In this document: in pieces, positions 6,668 through 14,373 of the stretch | Layout: the number at the start of each line of letters is the position of its first letter | Numbering within the stretch: position 1 is the first letter of the stretch | NCBI GenBank assembly: GCA_002405525.1 | Contig: DHLY01000107.1 | Coordinates: 29,049 to 43,421, forward strand | From: Proteobacteria bacterium UBA4656 | GTDB taxonomy: Bacteria > Pseudomonadota > Gammaproteobacteria > Xanthomonadales > Ahniellaceae | DNA: 14,373 nucleotides | Direction: 5' to 3' | Translations under genes and position numbers: made by a program | The notes under the pieces: model-generated | Seen by the model: the letters and a program-made list of their open reading frames with translations, nothing else | Database searches by the model: none | Told to the model about the DNA's origin: nothing

Positions 6668-8245
6668 TCAGGCCGCCAGCACGAGGTCGCCGGCCCGCTC
6701 GGCGATCATCACCGTCGGCGCGTTGGTGTTGCCGCCGATCAGCCGCGGCATCACCGAGGCATCGACCACGCGCAGCGCGGCGACGCCGTTGACCCGCAGT
6801 TGCGGATCGACCACGGCCCGCGCGTCCGCGCCCATGCGGCAGGTTCCGACCGGGTGGTAGATCGTCTCGGCCTTGCGGCGCACGAAATCGGCCAGCGCGG
6901 CATCGTCGCGCGCGTCCTCGCCGGGGAAGATCTCTCCGGCCTGCCAGTCCCTGAAGGCCGGCTGCTGCAGGATGCGCCGCGACAGGCGCACGGCCTCGAT
7001 CAGCACCCGGAGGTCGAATCCCTGCGGGTCGCCGAGGTAGTTGGCATGGATGCGAACCTTCGCTGCCGGGTCGGCAGAGGCCAGCGCCACGCGTCCCCGC
7101 GACAGCGGCCGCAGCGCGCAGGCGTGCAGGGTGTAGCCGTGGCCGGGGAGGCGCTGCCGGCCATGGTCTTCGAGCATGGCCGGGACGAAGTGGAACTGGA
7201 TGTCCGGGCGCTCGTCGGGCGCAAGGTCCGAGCGCACGAAGCCACCGCTCTCGGCCACGTTGCTGGTGCCGATCCCGCGCCGGTGCAGGTAGTACTCCCA
7301 CGCCACCGCGAGGTCGTTGGTGTGGTCGTAGGTCACGTCGCGGCTGCAGCGGTGGATCGTGCAGGCGTCGAGGTGGTCGTGCAGGTTGGCGCCGACTTCC
7401 GGCGACTCGGCCGCCATGGCAATTCCGTGGCGGCGCAGCTCGTCGGCAGGGCCGATGCCGGAGAGCAACAGCAGCTGCGGCGAATTCAGCGCGCCGCCGC
7501 ACAGCAGCACCTCGCGCGCGGCCTCGGCGCGGACCACGGAGCCACGATGCGAGTACTCGACCCCGACCGCGCGGGCCCCGTCGAGCAGTACGCGCCGCGC
7601 CAGGGCACCGGTGACCACGATCAGGTTGGAGCGCCCGCGCGCCGGGGTGAGGTATCCCGCCGCGGTGCTGCAGCGCGCGCCGCCCTTCTGCGTGACCTGG
7701 TAGTAGCCGAAGCCGTCCTGCCGCGCGCCGTTGAAGTCGCCGTTCGATCCGAAGCCGGCTTCGGCGCTGGCGGCGAGGAACACGTCGCTGAGCGGATTGT
7801 GGTGGCGCAGGTCGTCGACATTGAGCGGGCCACCGGTGCCGTGGAAGGCGTCCGCGCCGCGCTCGTTGTGCTCGGCGCGCTTGAAGTAAGGCAGGACCGA
7901 CGCCCAGTCCCAGCCGGTCGCGCCCAGCGCCGCCCACTCGTCGTAGTCCGCCCGGTGGCCGCGGATGTAGCACATGGCGTTGATCGAGCTCGACCCGCCG
8001 AGCACCTTGCCGCGCGGCCACCACAGCCGGCGGTTGCCGAGGTGCGGCTCCGGTTCGGTGCTGTAGTCCCAGTTCACGCCCTTCTTGCCGACCAGTTTCG
8101 CGATCCCGGCCGGCATGTGGATGAAGGGATGCCAGTCGCTCGGGCCGGCCTCCAGCAGCAGCACGCGGCGCGAAGGGTCGGACGAGAGCCGGTTGGCGAG
8201 CACGCAGCCGGCGGAGCCGGCGCCCACGATGATGTAGTCGTACAT
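6668..8245 (-). CDS. GMC family FAD-dependent oxidoreductase (alcohol/choline dehydrogenase-like)
   Basis: A 525-residue protein of normal GMC length. The N-terminal Rossmann motif is G8-A-G-S-A-G13, with acidic E32 at the end of the second strand for the adenosine ribose. The first GMC signature is at about 79-91 (GKVLGGSSSINAM). The C-terminal active site has H464 (in YHPVGTCRMG) and N508 (in GNTNAPT), the usual His-Asn catalytic pair 44 residues apart. The family oxidises primary alcohols, choline, polyethylene glycol or other hydroxyl compounds with FAD. The exact substrate cannot be read from the sequence. There is no signal peptide, so it is probably cytoplasmic or membrane-associated. 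No betaine-aldehyde dehydrogenase or BetI-type regulator is adjacent, which argues against a betA call. The MOSC gene lies 104 bases upstream on the same strand and the esterase 318 bases downstream. Confidence 0.94.
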   Translation of the reverse strand: MYDYIIVGAGSAGCVLANRLSSDPSRRVLLLEAGPSDWHPFIHMPAGIAKLVGKKGVNWDYSTEPEPHLGNRRLWWPRGKVLGGSSSINAMCYIRGHRADYDEWAALGATGWDWASVLPYFKRAEHNERGADAFHGTGGPLNVDDLRHHNPLSDVFLAASAEAGFGSNGDFNGARQDGFGYYQVTQKGGARCSTAAGYLTPARGRSNLIVVTGALARRVLLDGARAVGVEYSHRGSVVRAEAAREVLLCGGALNSPQLLLLSGIGPADELRRHGIAMAAESPEVGANLHDHLDACTIHRCSRDVTYDHTNDLAVAWEYYLHRRGIGTSNVAESGGFVRSDLAPDERPDIQFHFVPAMLEDHGRQRLPGHGYTLHACALRPLSRGRVALASADPAAKVRIHANYLGDPQGFDLRVLIEAVRLSRRILQQPAFRDWQAGEIFPGEDARDDAALADFVRRKAETIYHPVGTCRMGADARAVVDPQLRVNGVAALRVVDASVMPRLIGGNTNAPTVMIAERAGDLVLAA

Positions 8246-8325
8246 GGTCGGGCCGGAAGAATGATGCGAGAGGCTAGTCGCGGTGGCTTAGAGTGATCGC
8301 TCCATCGCAGTGCAGCGTGACGCGA

Positions 8326-8347
8326 CGCGGTGGGCCTGATCCACGCG
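8326..8347 (-). terminator. Hairpin directly after the MOSC stop, weak terminator candidate
   Basis: CCACGCG at 8341-8347 pairs with CGCG-TGG at 8326-8333 with one bulged G (8330) and a seven-base loop. On the minus strand it begins two bases after the MOSC stop codon. No U-tract follows, so termination would be weak or factor-dependent. If functional, it would separate the MOSC transcript from the GMC gene. Confidence 0.25.
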
Positions 8348-8349
8348 GC

Positions 8350-9153
8350 TCAGGCGGTGGCCTCGACGGCGTCGCCGACTCGCAGGGTGCCGGTTCCGCG
8401 GGCGATGAGGTTGACCCCGAAGGTCACTCCGGACGCCGTGCGCCGGTAATGCTTGAGCGTCTGCAGCGGCTCGCCCGAAGGGTCGAAGGCGCCGTTCTCC
8501 GGGTCGACGGTAGTAAACACGCAGCGCGTGCAGGGTTTGGCCAGATCGAAGGCGATGCCGCCGATGCGGATGCGTCGCCAGCCGTCCTCGACGTGCGGCG
8601 CGGCGCCCTTTACCACCAGATTGGGGCGGAAGCGCGCCATCGGCACCGGGGCCGGGAGCCGCGCGTTGAGCGCATCGAGGCTGGACTGCCCGACCAGCAG
8701 TAGGGGGAAACCATCGGCGAAGCTGACCTCGTCGCCGGGTGCGGCGTATTGCGGCGACACCGGGCGGCGGGCTGCATCGTCCATGTGCACCAGCCGCACC
8801 GGGCGGCCGAGCGCCGACGACAGCCAGGCATCGGCTCCCGGTGCGACGCGGGCGGCGTCGACGGTGTCGCGCCAGACCACCACCGGCATGCGCGGCGCAT
8901 CCGGGGCGGGCGGCGCGACCGCGAGGTGCGGCAGCCCGGGCGCCGAGAGCACGAGGCCATCGCCCGCCGGCCGCGCCGCGATCCGCACCAGTGCAGGCAG
9001 CTGGCGCCCGGTCAGGAAACGGCCCTCGGCATCGACCACCATCCAGCGGCGGTCGTGGGCCAGCCCGCGCGGTTCGACCACGGCCTCGTCCAGCGCCAAC
9101 GGCGCGCAGGACTTCAGCGGATGGATGGCGATGGCGGAAAGCTGCAGCGGCAT
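8350..9153 (-). CDS. MOSC domain protein (YcbX/mARC-like, without ferredoxin domain)
   Basis: A 267-residue protein. The N-terminal MOSC beta-barrel domain begins with the family-typical IHPLKSC (10-16) and includes LAHDRRWMVVD (31-41). The MOSC core has RFRPNLVV (174-181) and the conserved KPCTRC (206-211). In this family the first of those two cysteines (C208) is the expected ligand of the molybdenum cofactor. Relatives are E. coli YcbX and eukaryotic mARC, which reduce N-hydroxylated compounds. YcbX carries a C-terminal 2Fe-2S ferredoxin domain that is absent here, so electrons must come from a separate partner. There is no signal peptide. It is divergently transcribed from the small OXLD-like gene, with 45 bases between the starts. 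A TACGAT at 9183-9188 on the minus strand is a possible -10 element. Confidence 0.92.
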   Translation of the reverse strand: MPLQLSAIAIHPLKSCAPLALDEAVVEPRGLAHDRRWMVVDAEGRFLTGRQLPALVRIAARPAGDGLVLSAPGLPHLAVAPPAPDAPRMPVVVWRDTVDAARVAPGADAWLSSALGRPVRLVHMDDAARRPVSPQYAAPGDEVSFADGFPLLLVGQSSLDALNARLPAPVPMARFRPNLVVKGAAPHVEDGWRRIRIGGIAFDLAKPCTRCVFTTVDPENGAFDPSGEPLQTLKHYRRTASGVTFGVNLIARGTGTLRVGDAVEATA

Positions 9154-9198
9154 GGGGGTCCCGACGCGGGCTCGACGTGCGGATCGTACCCTTGCCGG

Positions 9199-9366
9199 AT
9201 GGAAACGCCGCTGCCGCCCCGCCCCGAGCCGCCGCTGCCATCCGACTGCTGCGGCAACGGCTGCGCGCCCTGCGTCTGGGACACCTACGCCGAGGCGCTC
9301 GCCGCATGGGAACGGGCTGGGCGCAGCGCCGGCGGCCCGGGGGCGGCCGCAGACGCTGGCGCCTGA
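9199..9366 (+). CDS. Small cysteine-rich oxidoreductase-like domain protein (OXLD1 type)
   Basis: A 55-residue protein. A proline-rich start (PLPPRPEPPLP) leads to D16-C17-C18-G-N-G-C22-A-P-C25-V-W-D-x-Y, followed by an amphipathic helix ending in AAWE. This is the pattern of the short 'oxidoreductase-like, N-terminal' family, which includes human OXLD1 (CC..GC..CVW..Y). The family has no proven biochemical activity. The four cysteines suggest metal or iron-sulfur binding, or a redox role. The ATG is preferred because the residues upstream do not resemble the family and the proline-rich leader is typical. There is no Shine-Dalgarno before it, so it may be leaderless or weakly translated. Its promoter must lie in the 45 bases shared with the MOSC gene or inside the MOSC gene. 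The carrier gene follows 48 bases downstream. Confidence 0.8.
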   Translation: METPLPPRPEPPLPSDCCGNGCAPCVWDTYAEALAAWERAGRSAGGPGAAADAGA

Positions 9367-9414
9367 GCGTCGCTGCGGTTACCGTCCGGCGTCGACCGAC
9401 CGCGGAGCATCGCC

Positions 9415-10725
9415 TTGTCCCATCCGGCCAGCACCAGTCGCAGTGACGCCTGGCTCGCGCATGCGGTGGGCGCCAGCCGCGCGGAGCTTGCCGCGCTCGC
9501 GTGGTCGTTCGTCTATTTCTTCTGCCTGCTCTGCGGCTACTACGTGCTGCGCCCGATCCGCGACGCGATGGGCACCGAGTACGAACTGCGCTGGCTGTTC
9601 ATGGGCACCTTCTTCGGCATGCTGCTGGCGGTGCCGGTCTACGGGGCGCTGGTGTCGCGCTGGCCGCGGCGGCGCTTCCTGCCGGCGATCTACGCGTTCT
9701 TCATCGCCTGTGTCCTGGTCTTCTACGTGCTGCTGCGCGCCGACACCGGCGGCAACCTGCGCGGCGCGGCCTTCTATGTCTGGGTCGCGGTGTTCAACCT
9801 GTTCGCGGTGTCGGTGTTCTGGAGCTTCATGTCCGACATCTTCAGCAGCGACCAGGCGCGGCGGCTGTACGGCCCGATCGCCGCCGGTGGCACCGCGGGC
9901 GCGCTGCTGGGTCCGATGCTCACCGTGGGTCTGGTCAGCACCGTCGGGGTGGCCAACATGCTGCTGATCTCGGCCTTCTTCCTCGGCGTCTGCCTGCTAG
10001 CGATCTCGCGTCTGGTGCCCTGGGCGCGCGCGCAGGAGCAGCGGCTGGGCTGGAAGGCCGGCGAGGACGCGATCGGCGGCTCGATCATCGGCGGTGCGAC
10101 CCTGATCGCCCGCTCGCCATTCCTGCAGGCCGCCTGCCTGCTGATGTTCTTCGGTGTGGCGGTCGGCACCCTGCTGTACAACCTCCAGCAGGCCTATGCC
10201 GCCAGCGAGTTCCCCGACCGCGCCACCCGCGCGGCATTCTTCGGCCGCATCGACCTGACGGTGAATCTGGTCGTGCTGGTGGTGCAGCTCACGGTCACCC
10301 GCATCGTGCTGCGCCGCTACGGGCCGGCGCCGCTGGTGCTGATCCCGTCGATCGCGATCGCCATCGGGTTCGCGCTGCTGACCATGAATCCCGCGCCCTT
10401 GCTGGTGATCGCGGTGCAGGTGATGACCCGCGCCGGCGAGTTCGCGCTGGCCAAGCCGGCGCGCGAGAGCTACTACACGCGCATCGAGCGCGAACTGCGC
10501 TACAAGTCGAAGAACTTCATCGACACCGTGGTCTACCGTGGCGGCGACCTCACCTTTGCCTGGGTCTACGACGGCCTCGTTCTGCTGGGGTATGCCAAGG
10601 CCGGCATCGCCGCCTTCGGTGCTGCGATGGCGGCGCTGATGGCGGCGTCCGCGGCGTGGATGGTGTGGGTCGCGCGTGGGCTGCCCGCCGATGCCCACCA
10701 GCGCGACGGGGATGGGCCGCGATGA
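9415..10725 (+). CDS. Membrane carrier of the ATP/ADP translocase-like (NTP/NDP exchange) major facilitator group
   Basis: A 436-residue protein with about twelve hydrophobic helices, the first at about 21-43 and the last at about 397-420. The segment YYVLRPIRDAMG (about 42-53), with conserved Arg-Pro-x-Arg-Asp, matches the first loop of the nucleotide translocase family (FKxLRD-type in Npt and Tlc proteins). Many free-living Xanthomonadales carry such proteins without known nucleotide exchange, so the substrate is open. The start is TTG at 9415, supported by GGAG at 9404-9407, seven bases upstream. There is no in-frame ATG before the first helix, and the next Met (M52) would remove that helix. 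The stop overlaps the next gene's start as ATGA (10722-10725), suggesting translational coupling to an outer-membrane barrel. Confidence 0.87.
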   Translation: MSHPASTSRSDAWLAHAVGASRAELAALAWSFVYFFCLLCGYYVLRPIRDAMGTEYELRWLFMGTFFGMLLAVPVYGALVSRWPRRRFLPAIYAFFIACVLVFYVLLRADTGGNLRGAAFYVWVAVFNLFAVSVFWSFMSDIFSSDQARRLYGPIAAGGTAGALLGPMLTVGLVSTVGVANMLLISAFFLGVCLLAISRLVPWARAQEQRLGWKAGEDAIGGSIIGGATLIARSPFLQAACLLMFFGVAVGTLLYNLQQAYAASEFPDRATRAAFFGRIDLTVNLVVLVVQLTVTRIVLRRYGPAPLVLIPSIAIAIGFALLTMNPAPLLVIAVQVMTRAGEFALAKPARESYYTRIERELRYKSKNFIDTVVYRGGDLTFAWVYDGLVLLGYAKAGIAAFGAAMAALMAASAAWMVWVARGLPADAHQRDGDGPR

Positions 10726-11285
10726 CCGTGCGTTTCGCCGCGCTTGCCATCGTCCTGTGGCTCGTCGGCGCGCCGGCGGGCGCGCAGGCGCAGGCCGGCG
10801 CGCGCTTCGCCGAGCAGTGGTCGGTCGGTGCGCGCGGCGGCGTGGTGGTGACCGACCAGCAGTTCAACGCCGACGGCAAGGCGTGGGCGCTCACCATCGC
10901 GCGCAGCTTCGGGCCGCAGTACGCAGTCGAACTGGAACTGTCCGGCGACGAACTCGATTTCGGCATCGACTACGGACTCAAGCACCGCGCGATCGGCGTC
11001 AACCACCTCACGATCAACCGCGAGCCGCTGTGGGATCCGTATTTCCTGATCGGCGTCGGCCTGATCGAGTTCGACGCCCCGCCGGGCAACGCAGTCCGCG
11101 AGGGCCGCGACTTCATGTTCAACCTCGGCATCGGCGGCCAGTGGGAACTGGTCGCGCCCGAGCGCGTGATGCTGCGCGCCGACCTCCGCCTGCGCTACGA
11201 CCGCAACGACACCGGCCAGCCGGGCCAGAACGGTTTCGGCGACGGGATCCTCTCGCTGGGGCTGACGGTGCCGCTGGGCCGCTGA
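10722..11285 (+). CDS. Outer-membrane beta-barrel protein (OmpA-like barrel, no peptidoglycan-binding domain)
   Basis: A 187-residue protein. The signal peptide covers about residues 1-24, with a hydrophobic core and cleavage after a GAQAQA-type end. The mature part is alternating polar/hydrophobic beta strands: WSVGARGGVVV, YAVELELSGDEL, YFLIGVGLIEF, FMFNLGIGGQWEL, VMLRADLRLRYD, and ILSLGLTVPLG near the C-terminus. This looks like a small eight-stranded barrel of the OmpA N-terminal type. It ends right after the last strand, so the OmpA peptidoglycan-binding domain is missing. The terminal residue is Arg rather than the usual Phe, with the strand signal LSLGLTVPL just before. The ATG overlaps the stop of the carrier gene, so expression is probably coupled. 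I cannot assign a ligand. Confidence 0.82.
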   Translation: MTVRFAALAIVLWLVGAPAGAQAQAGARFAEQWSVGARGGVVVTDQQFNADGKAWALTIARSFGPQYAVELELSGDELDFGIDYGLKHRAIGVNHLTINREPLWDPYFLIGVGLIEFDAPPGNAVREGRDFMFNLGIGGQWELVAPERVMLRADLRLRYDRNDTGQPGQNGFGDGILSLGLTVPLGR

Positions 11286-11287
11286 AC

Positions 11288-11303
11288 GCGGCGCACGCGC
11301 CGC
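11288..11303 (+). terminator. Short GC hairpin after the barrel gene, weak terminator candidate
   Basis: GCGGCG at 11288-11293 pairs with CGCCGC at 11298-11303 around a CACG loop, two bases after the barrel stop. It is followed by TTG rather than a U-tract. It may end or process the carrier–barrel message, but short GC stems are frequent here. Confidence 0.25.
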
Positions 11304-11338
11304 TTGCACCGGGGCGCCGCCGGGTCCCGCATGCTGCG

Positions 11339-11344
11339 TATACT
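11339..11344 (+). promoter_or_regulatory. Candidate -10 element for the isoaspartyl peptidase
   Basis: TATACT matches five of six bases of the sigma-70 -10 consensus and stands out in GC-rich DNA. It lies 33 bases before the peptidase ATG. No good -35 hexamer lies 16-18 bases upstream; the nearest (TTGCAC at 11304-11309) is 29 bases away, too far for a normal promoter. Confidence 0.35.
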
Positions 11345-11377
11345 CGGTCGCCGCCGCACCCGCCCAGGAATCCCGCG

Positions 11378-12370
<993 letters not shown>

Positions 12371-12473
12371 GACCCGGTTCCATGACCGTTGGCACCCGCC
12401 GGCGCCGCATGCACTGCGCGATCATCCGCCGGTGAACCCGACCGACCTCCTGCCGGCGCCTGCCGTGGCGGCC

Positions 12474-12971
12474 ATGGATCCCGATCCGGCGTCGGCGCGC
12501 GCGGGCGAAGCGGCGACTGCGTTCCAACTCCACCCGCGCGCCCTTGTCCTGTGGCGCTGGACCGCCTGGGCGTGGATCGGCGTGCTAGCCACGCCCGCGG
12601 CGGCGGGGTTCGCCTTCAACGGCAAGCCGCTGCCCGCGCTGCTGCTTGCGTTGGCCGCGCTGCTGCTGGCGCTGTGGCTGCGGCGTTACCTCGGGGCGTA
12701 CGCGGCCCGCTTCCGCTGCCGGCTGCTGCTCGATGGCCTGTGGATCGAACGCGGGGTGTACTGGCGGCGCGAGACCTTCGTGCCGCGTGCGCGCGTGCAG
12801 CACACCGACGTCAACCAGGGCCCGCTCGCGCGCCGCTTCGGCATTGCCGGACTCAAGGTCTTCACCGCCGGAACGCACGCAGCGGGGATCGAGGTCGACG
12901 GCCTCGCGCATGCCGACGCCCTGGCCTTGCGCGATCGCCTGCTCGGGCGCGGGGGCGCCGATGGCGTCTGA
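12474..12971 (+). CDS. bPH2 (bacterial pleckstrin-homology-like) membrane protein, YdbS-like
   Basis: From ATG 12474 the protein is 165 residues. Two membrane helices (about 26-47 and 53-70) form a hairpin, followed by one bPH2 domain (about 73-155). The domain has the pattern V-x-R-A-R-V-Q-H ... P-L-A-R-R-F-G (103-123), which is shared with the next protein. This is the YdbS plan; YdbS partners YdbT in many bacteria. The role is poorly known. Bacillus homologues have been linked to resistance to certain antimicrobial peptides. The start is uncertain: GTG at 12432 would add 14 residues and ATG 12330 would overlap the asparaginase gene, and none has a clear ribosome binding site. The end overlaps the next gene by 11 bases, so the two are very likely cotranscribed. 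Confidence 0.85.
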   Translation: MDPDPASARAGEAATAFQLHPRALVLWRWTAWAWIGVLATPAAAGFAFNGKPLPALLLALAALLLALWLRRYLGAYAARFRCRLLLDGLWIERGVYWRRETFVPRARVQHTDVNQGPLARRFGIAGLKVFTAGTHAAGIEVDGLAHADALALRDRLLGRGGADGV

Positions 12972-14373
12972 AGACCAGGGCGGAGCGCGCGCCGACGAAC
13001 TTCGCCTGCATTCTTTCTCGTGGCTGTTCGTGCTGCTCACCCAGTCACGCCAGGCTGTGGTGCCTCTGCTGGTGCTGCTGGTGCTCGGCCGTGGCGAGGC
13101 CTGGGAACTGCTGGCGCTGCTCGGCGCGGCGGGGTTGGCGCTGTACTCGCTGGTCTACTCCTTCGGATTCCGCTACCGGCTGGAGGCCGACGAGATCGTG
13201 GTGCGCGAAGGGATCTTCGACCGCACCGAGCGCCACATTCCTTATGCGCGGGTGCAGAACATCGTGCAGAAGCGCAACCCGCTGCACCGCCTGTTCGGGG
13301 TCAGCGAACTGCGCCTCGAATCCGCCGGCGGGCTGAAGCCCGAGGCGGTGATGAGCGTGATCCCGCTGGCCGATGCGCTGCGCATCGAGCACATCCTGCG
13401 CCGGCACGGGGCCGATGCCGGGACGGACGATGTGGCGGCCGTTTCCGCCACCGATGGCGAGCCGGTATCGTCGCCGATCCTGTTGCGTCTGCCCACCGCC
13501 GAACTGCTGCGCCTTGGCCTGGTGACCAACCGCGGCTGGGTCGTCATCGGCGCCGGAGCCGCCGCGATCTGGCAGGTGGTGCCGGAAGAACGCGGTGTCG
13601 CGCGCAGCGCCTGGCGTCTGGTCGAACCGCTGATCGGCCGCGGCGCCGAGTACATCCCAGGTCCGTTGGCCTTCGCGGCGAGCGCCGCGCTGTTCCTGCT
13701 GGTCGTCATGCTGGCGGTGAAGCTGCTTTCGTTGCTGATGGCGGTGGTCGACTTCCACGGCTTCACCGTGGAGCGCCGCGGCGAACGCGTGCGCACCGAG
13801 TCCGGCCTGCTGACCCGCCGCGTGGCCAGCGCGCGCCGCGACAAGGTGCAGCGCCTGCTGTTCGCCGACGGCTGGCTGATGCGGCGTATGGGTCGGCAGG
13901 CCCTGTCGTGCGAGGTCGCCGGTGGCCTGATCGCGGCCAACGAGGACGCCGGCGCGCGACTGCGCTGGCTGGCGCCGATCGCGCCGCCCACAGAGATCGA
14001 GCGCATCGCCGACGACGTGGCGGCGGGCCTGCTGCCCTCGCGCATGGACTGGCAGCCGCTGCACCCGCAGGCGTGGCGGCGCATGTTCAACGCTGCTGCG
14101 TTCTGGTGGACCGTGGTTGCCGTGCCGCCGCTGGTCGCCTTCGGGCCGTGGGTGCTGGCCGGCTGGGCGCTGCTGCTCGGATGGACCCTCATCGAGGCGC
14201 GCGCCGCCGCGCGCTTCGGCGCCTGGGCCTTCGACGGCGAGGTGTTCGCCGTGCGCGGGGGCTGGCTCACGAGCCGCTGGACGTTGGCGCGGATAGGTCG
14301 CGGCCAGTCGGTGAGCCTCGCCTCGACCCCGCTCGACCGCCGCGCCGCCATGGCCTCGGTGTCGAAGGCCACA
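12961..14373 (+). CDS. bPH2 multi-domain membrane protein, YdbT-like (C-terminus cut by window edge)
   Basis: 471 codons are visible and the frame is open at the right edge; YdbT proteins are about 500 residues, so only a short tail is probably missing. The order is: a membrane hairpin (about 31-43 and 48-67), bPH2 domain 1 (about 68-145, with IPYARVQNIVQ and NPLHRLFG), a further membrane pair (about 190-207 and 235-262), bPH2 domain 2 (about 264-345, RDKVQRLLF), another membrane pair (about 376-412), and bPH2 domain 3 (about 419 to the edge). The domains probably face the cytoplasm. The linker at 150-175 is Asp/Ala/Ser-rich and low in complexity. It overlaps the YdbS-like gene by 11 bases. 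No molecular function is established for this family. Confidence 0.88.
   Translation, partial: MASEDQGGARADELRLHSFSWLFVLLTQSRQAVVPLLVLLVLGRGEAWELLALLGAAGLALYSLVYSFGFRYRLEADEIVVREGIFDRTERHIPYARVQNIVQKRNPLHRLFGVSELRLESAGGLKPEAVMSVIPLADALRIEHILRRHGADAGTDDVAAVSATDGEPVSSPILLRLPTAELLRLGLVTNRGWVVIGAGAAAIWQVVPEERGVARSAWRLVEPLIGRGAEYIPGPLAFAASAALFLLVVMLAVKLLSLLMAVVDFHGFTVERRGERVRTESGLLTRRVASARRDKVQRLLFADGWLMRRMGRQALSCEVAGGLIAANEDAGARLRWLAPIAPPTEIERIADDVAAGLLPSRMDWQPLHPQAWRRMFNAAAFWWTVVAVPPLVAFGPWVLAGWALLLGWTLIEARAAARFGAWAFDGEVFAVRGGWLTSRWTLARIGRGQSVSLASTPLDRRAAMASVSKAT

Noticed and set aside
6668..8245. Naming the GMC gene betA (choline dehydrogenase)
   Set aside because: The GMC family has many substrates and no betaine-pathway gene is nearby, so the specific symbol is not supported.
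6236..8296. Long plus-strand open frame opposite the GMC gene and the gap
   Set aside because: Arg/Ala/His-rich with no recognisable motif. The minus-strand GMC protein has complete FAD and active-site motifs over the same bases.
9501..11285. Open frame through the carrier that joins the barrel protein in one frame
   Set aside because: Before 10722 this frame reads Arg/Ala-rich noise across the carrier's membrane helices. Only the part from the ATG with a signal peptide is a real protein, so it is not a fusion.
13242..14372. Minus-strand open frame opposite the YdbT-like gene
   Set aside because: Ser/Arg/Ala-rich without domains. The plus strand encodes repeated bPH2 domains and membrane helices.

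Overview
The window is GC-rich (about 70% by eye), has no RNA genes, mobile elements or CRISPR, and is packed with ordinary-length genes that have strong G/C third-position bias. That bias produces many long spurious antisense frames. Several features suggest a gammaproteobacterium of the Xanthomonadales/Lysobacterales type: the LemA–M48 peptidase pair, the YdbS/YdbT-like bPH2 pair, the nucleotide-translocase-like carrier, and a secreted esterase whose N-terminal repeats I associate with that group. The placement is an inference from gene content and base composition, not a measured classification.

Layout. (1) Positions 1-1257, minus: a serine hydrolase of the class C beta-lactamase/esterase family, cut by the left edge, with its C-terminus missing. 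(2) Positions 1391-3964, plus: lemA and an M48 (HtpX-like) membrane zinc peptidase with a long C-terminal helical extension. This pair is divergent from the hydrolase. (3) Positions 3977-9153, minus, running leftward: a YcbX/mARC-like MOSC protein, a GMC flavin oxidoreductase, then a secreted type-B carboxylesterase with two N-terminal repeats. A 104-base and a 318-base gap separate the three genes, so they need not be one transcript. (4) Positions 9199-12370, plus: a 55-residue cysteine-rich oxidoreductase-like (OXLD1-type) protein, a 12-helix carrier of the ATP/ADP-translocase type that starts with TTG, an outer-membrane beta-barrel overlapping the carrier by ATGA, and an exported isoaspartyl peptidase/plant-type asparaginase. 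(5) From 12474 to the right edge, plus: a YdbS-like and a YdbT-like bPH2 membrane protein overlapping by 11 bases, the second cut by the edge.

How they may work together. Much of the content is cell-envelope biology: LemA with M48, the bPH2 pair, the carrier with its barrel, and three exported hydrolases (serine hydrolase, carboxylesterase, isoaspartyl peptidase). The MOSC, GMC and OXLD-like proteins are redox-type genes around a short divergent promoter region at 9154-9198.

I found no clear sign of a wholly new multi-gene system. The most interesting points are the TerB-like signatures in the M48 extension, the repeat–carboxylesterase fusion, the translationally coupled carrier and barrel, and the tiny OXLD-like gene sharing a 45-base divergent gap with a MOSC gene.
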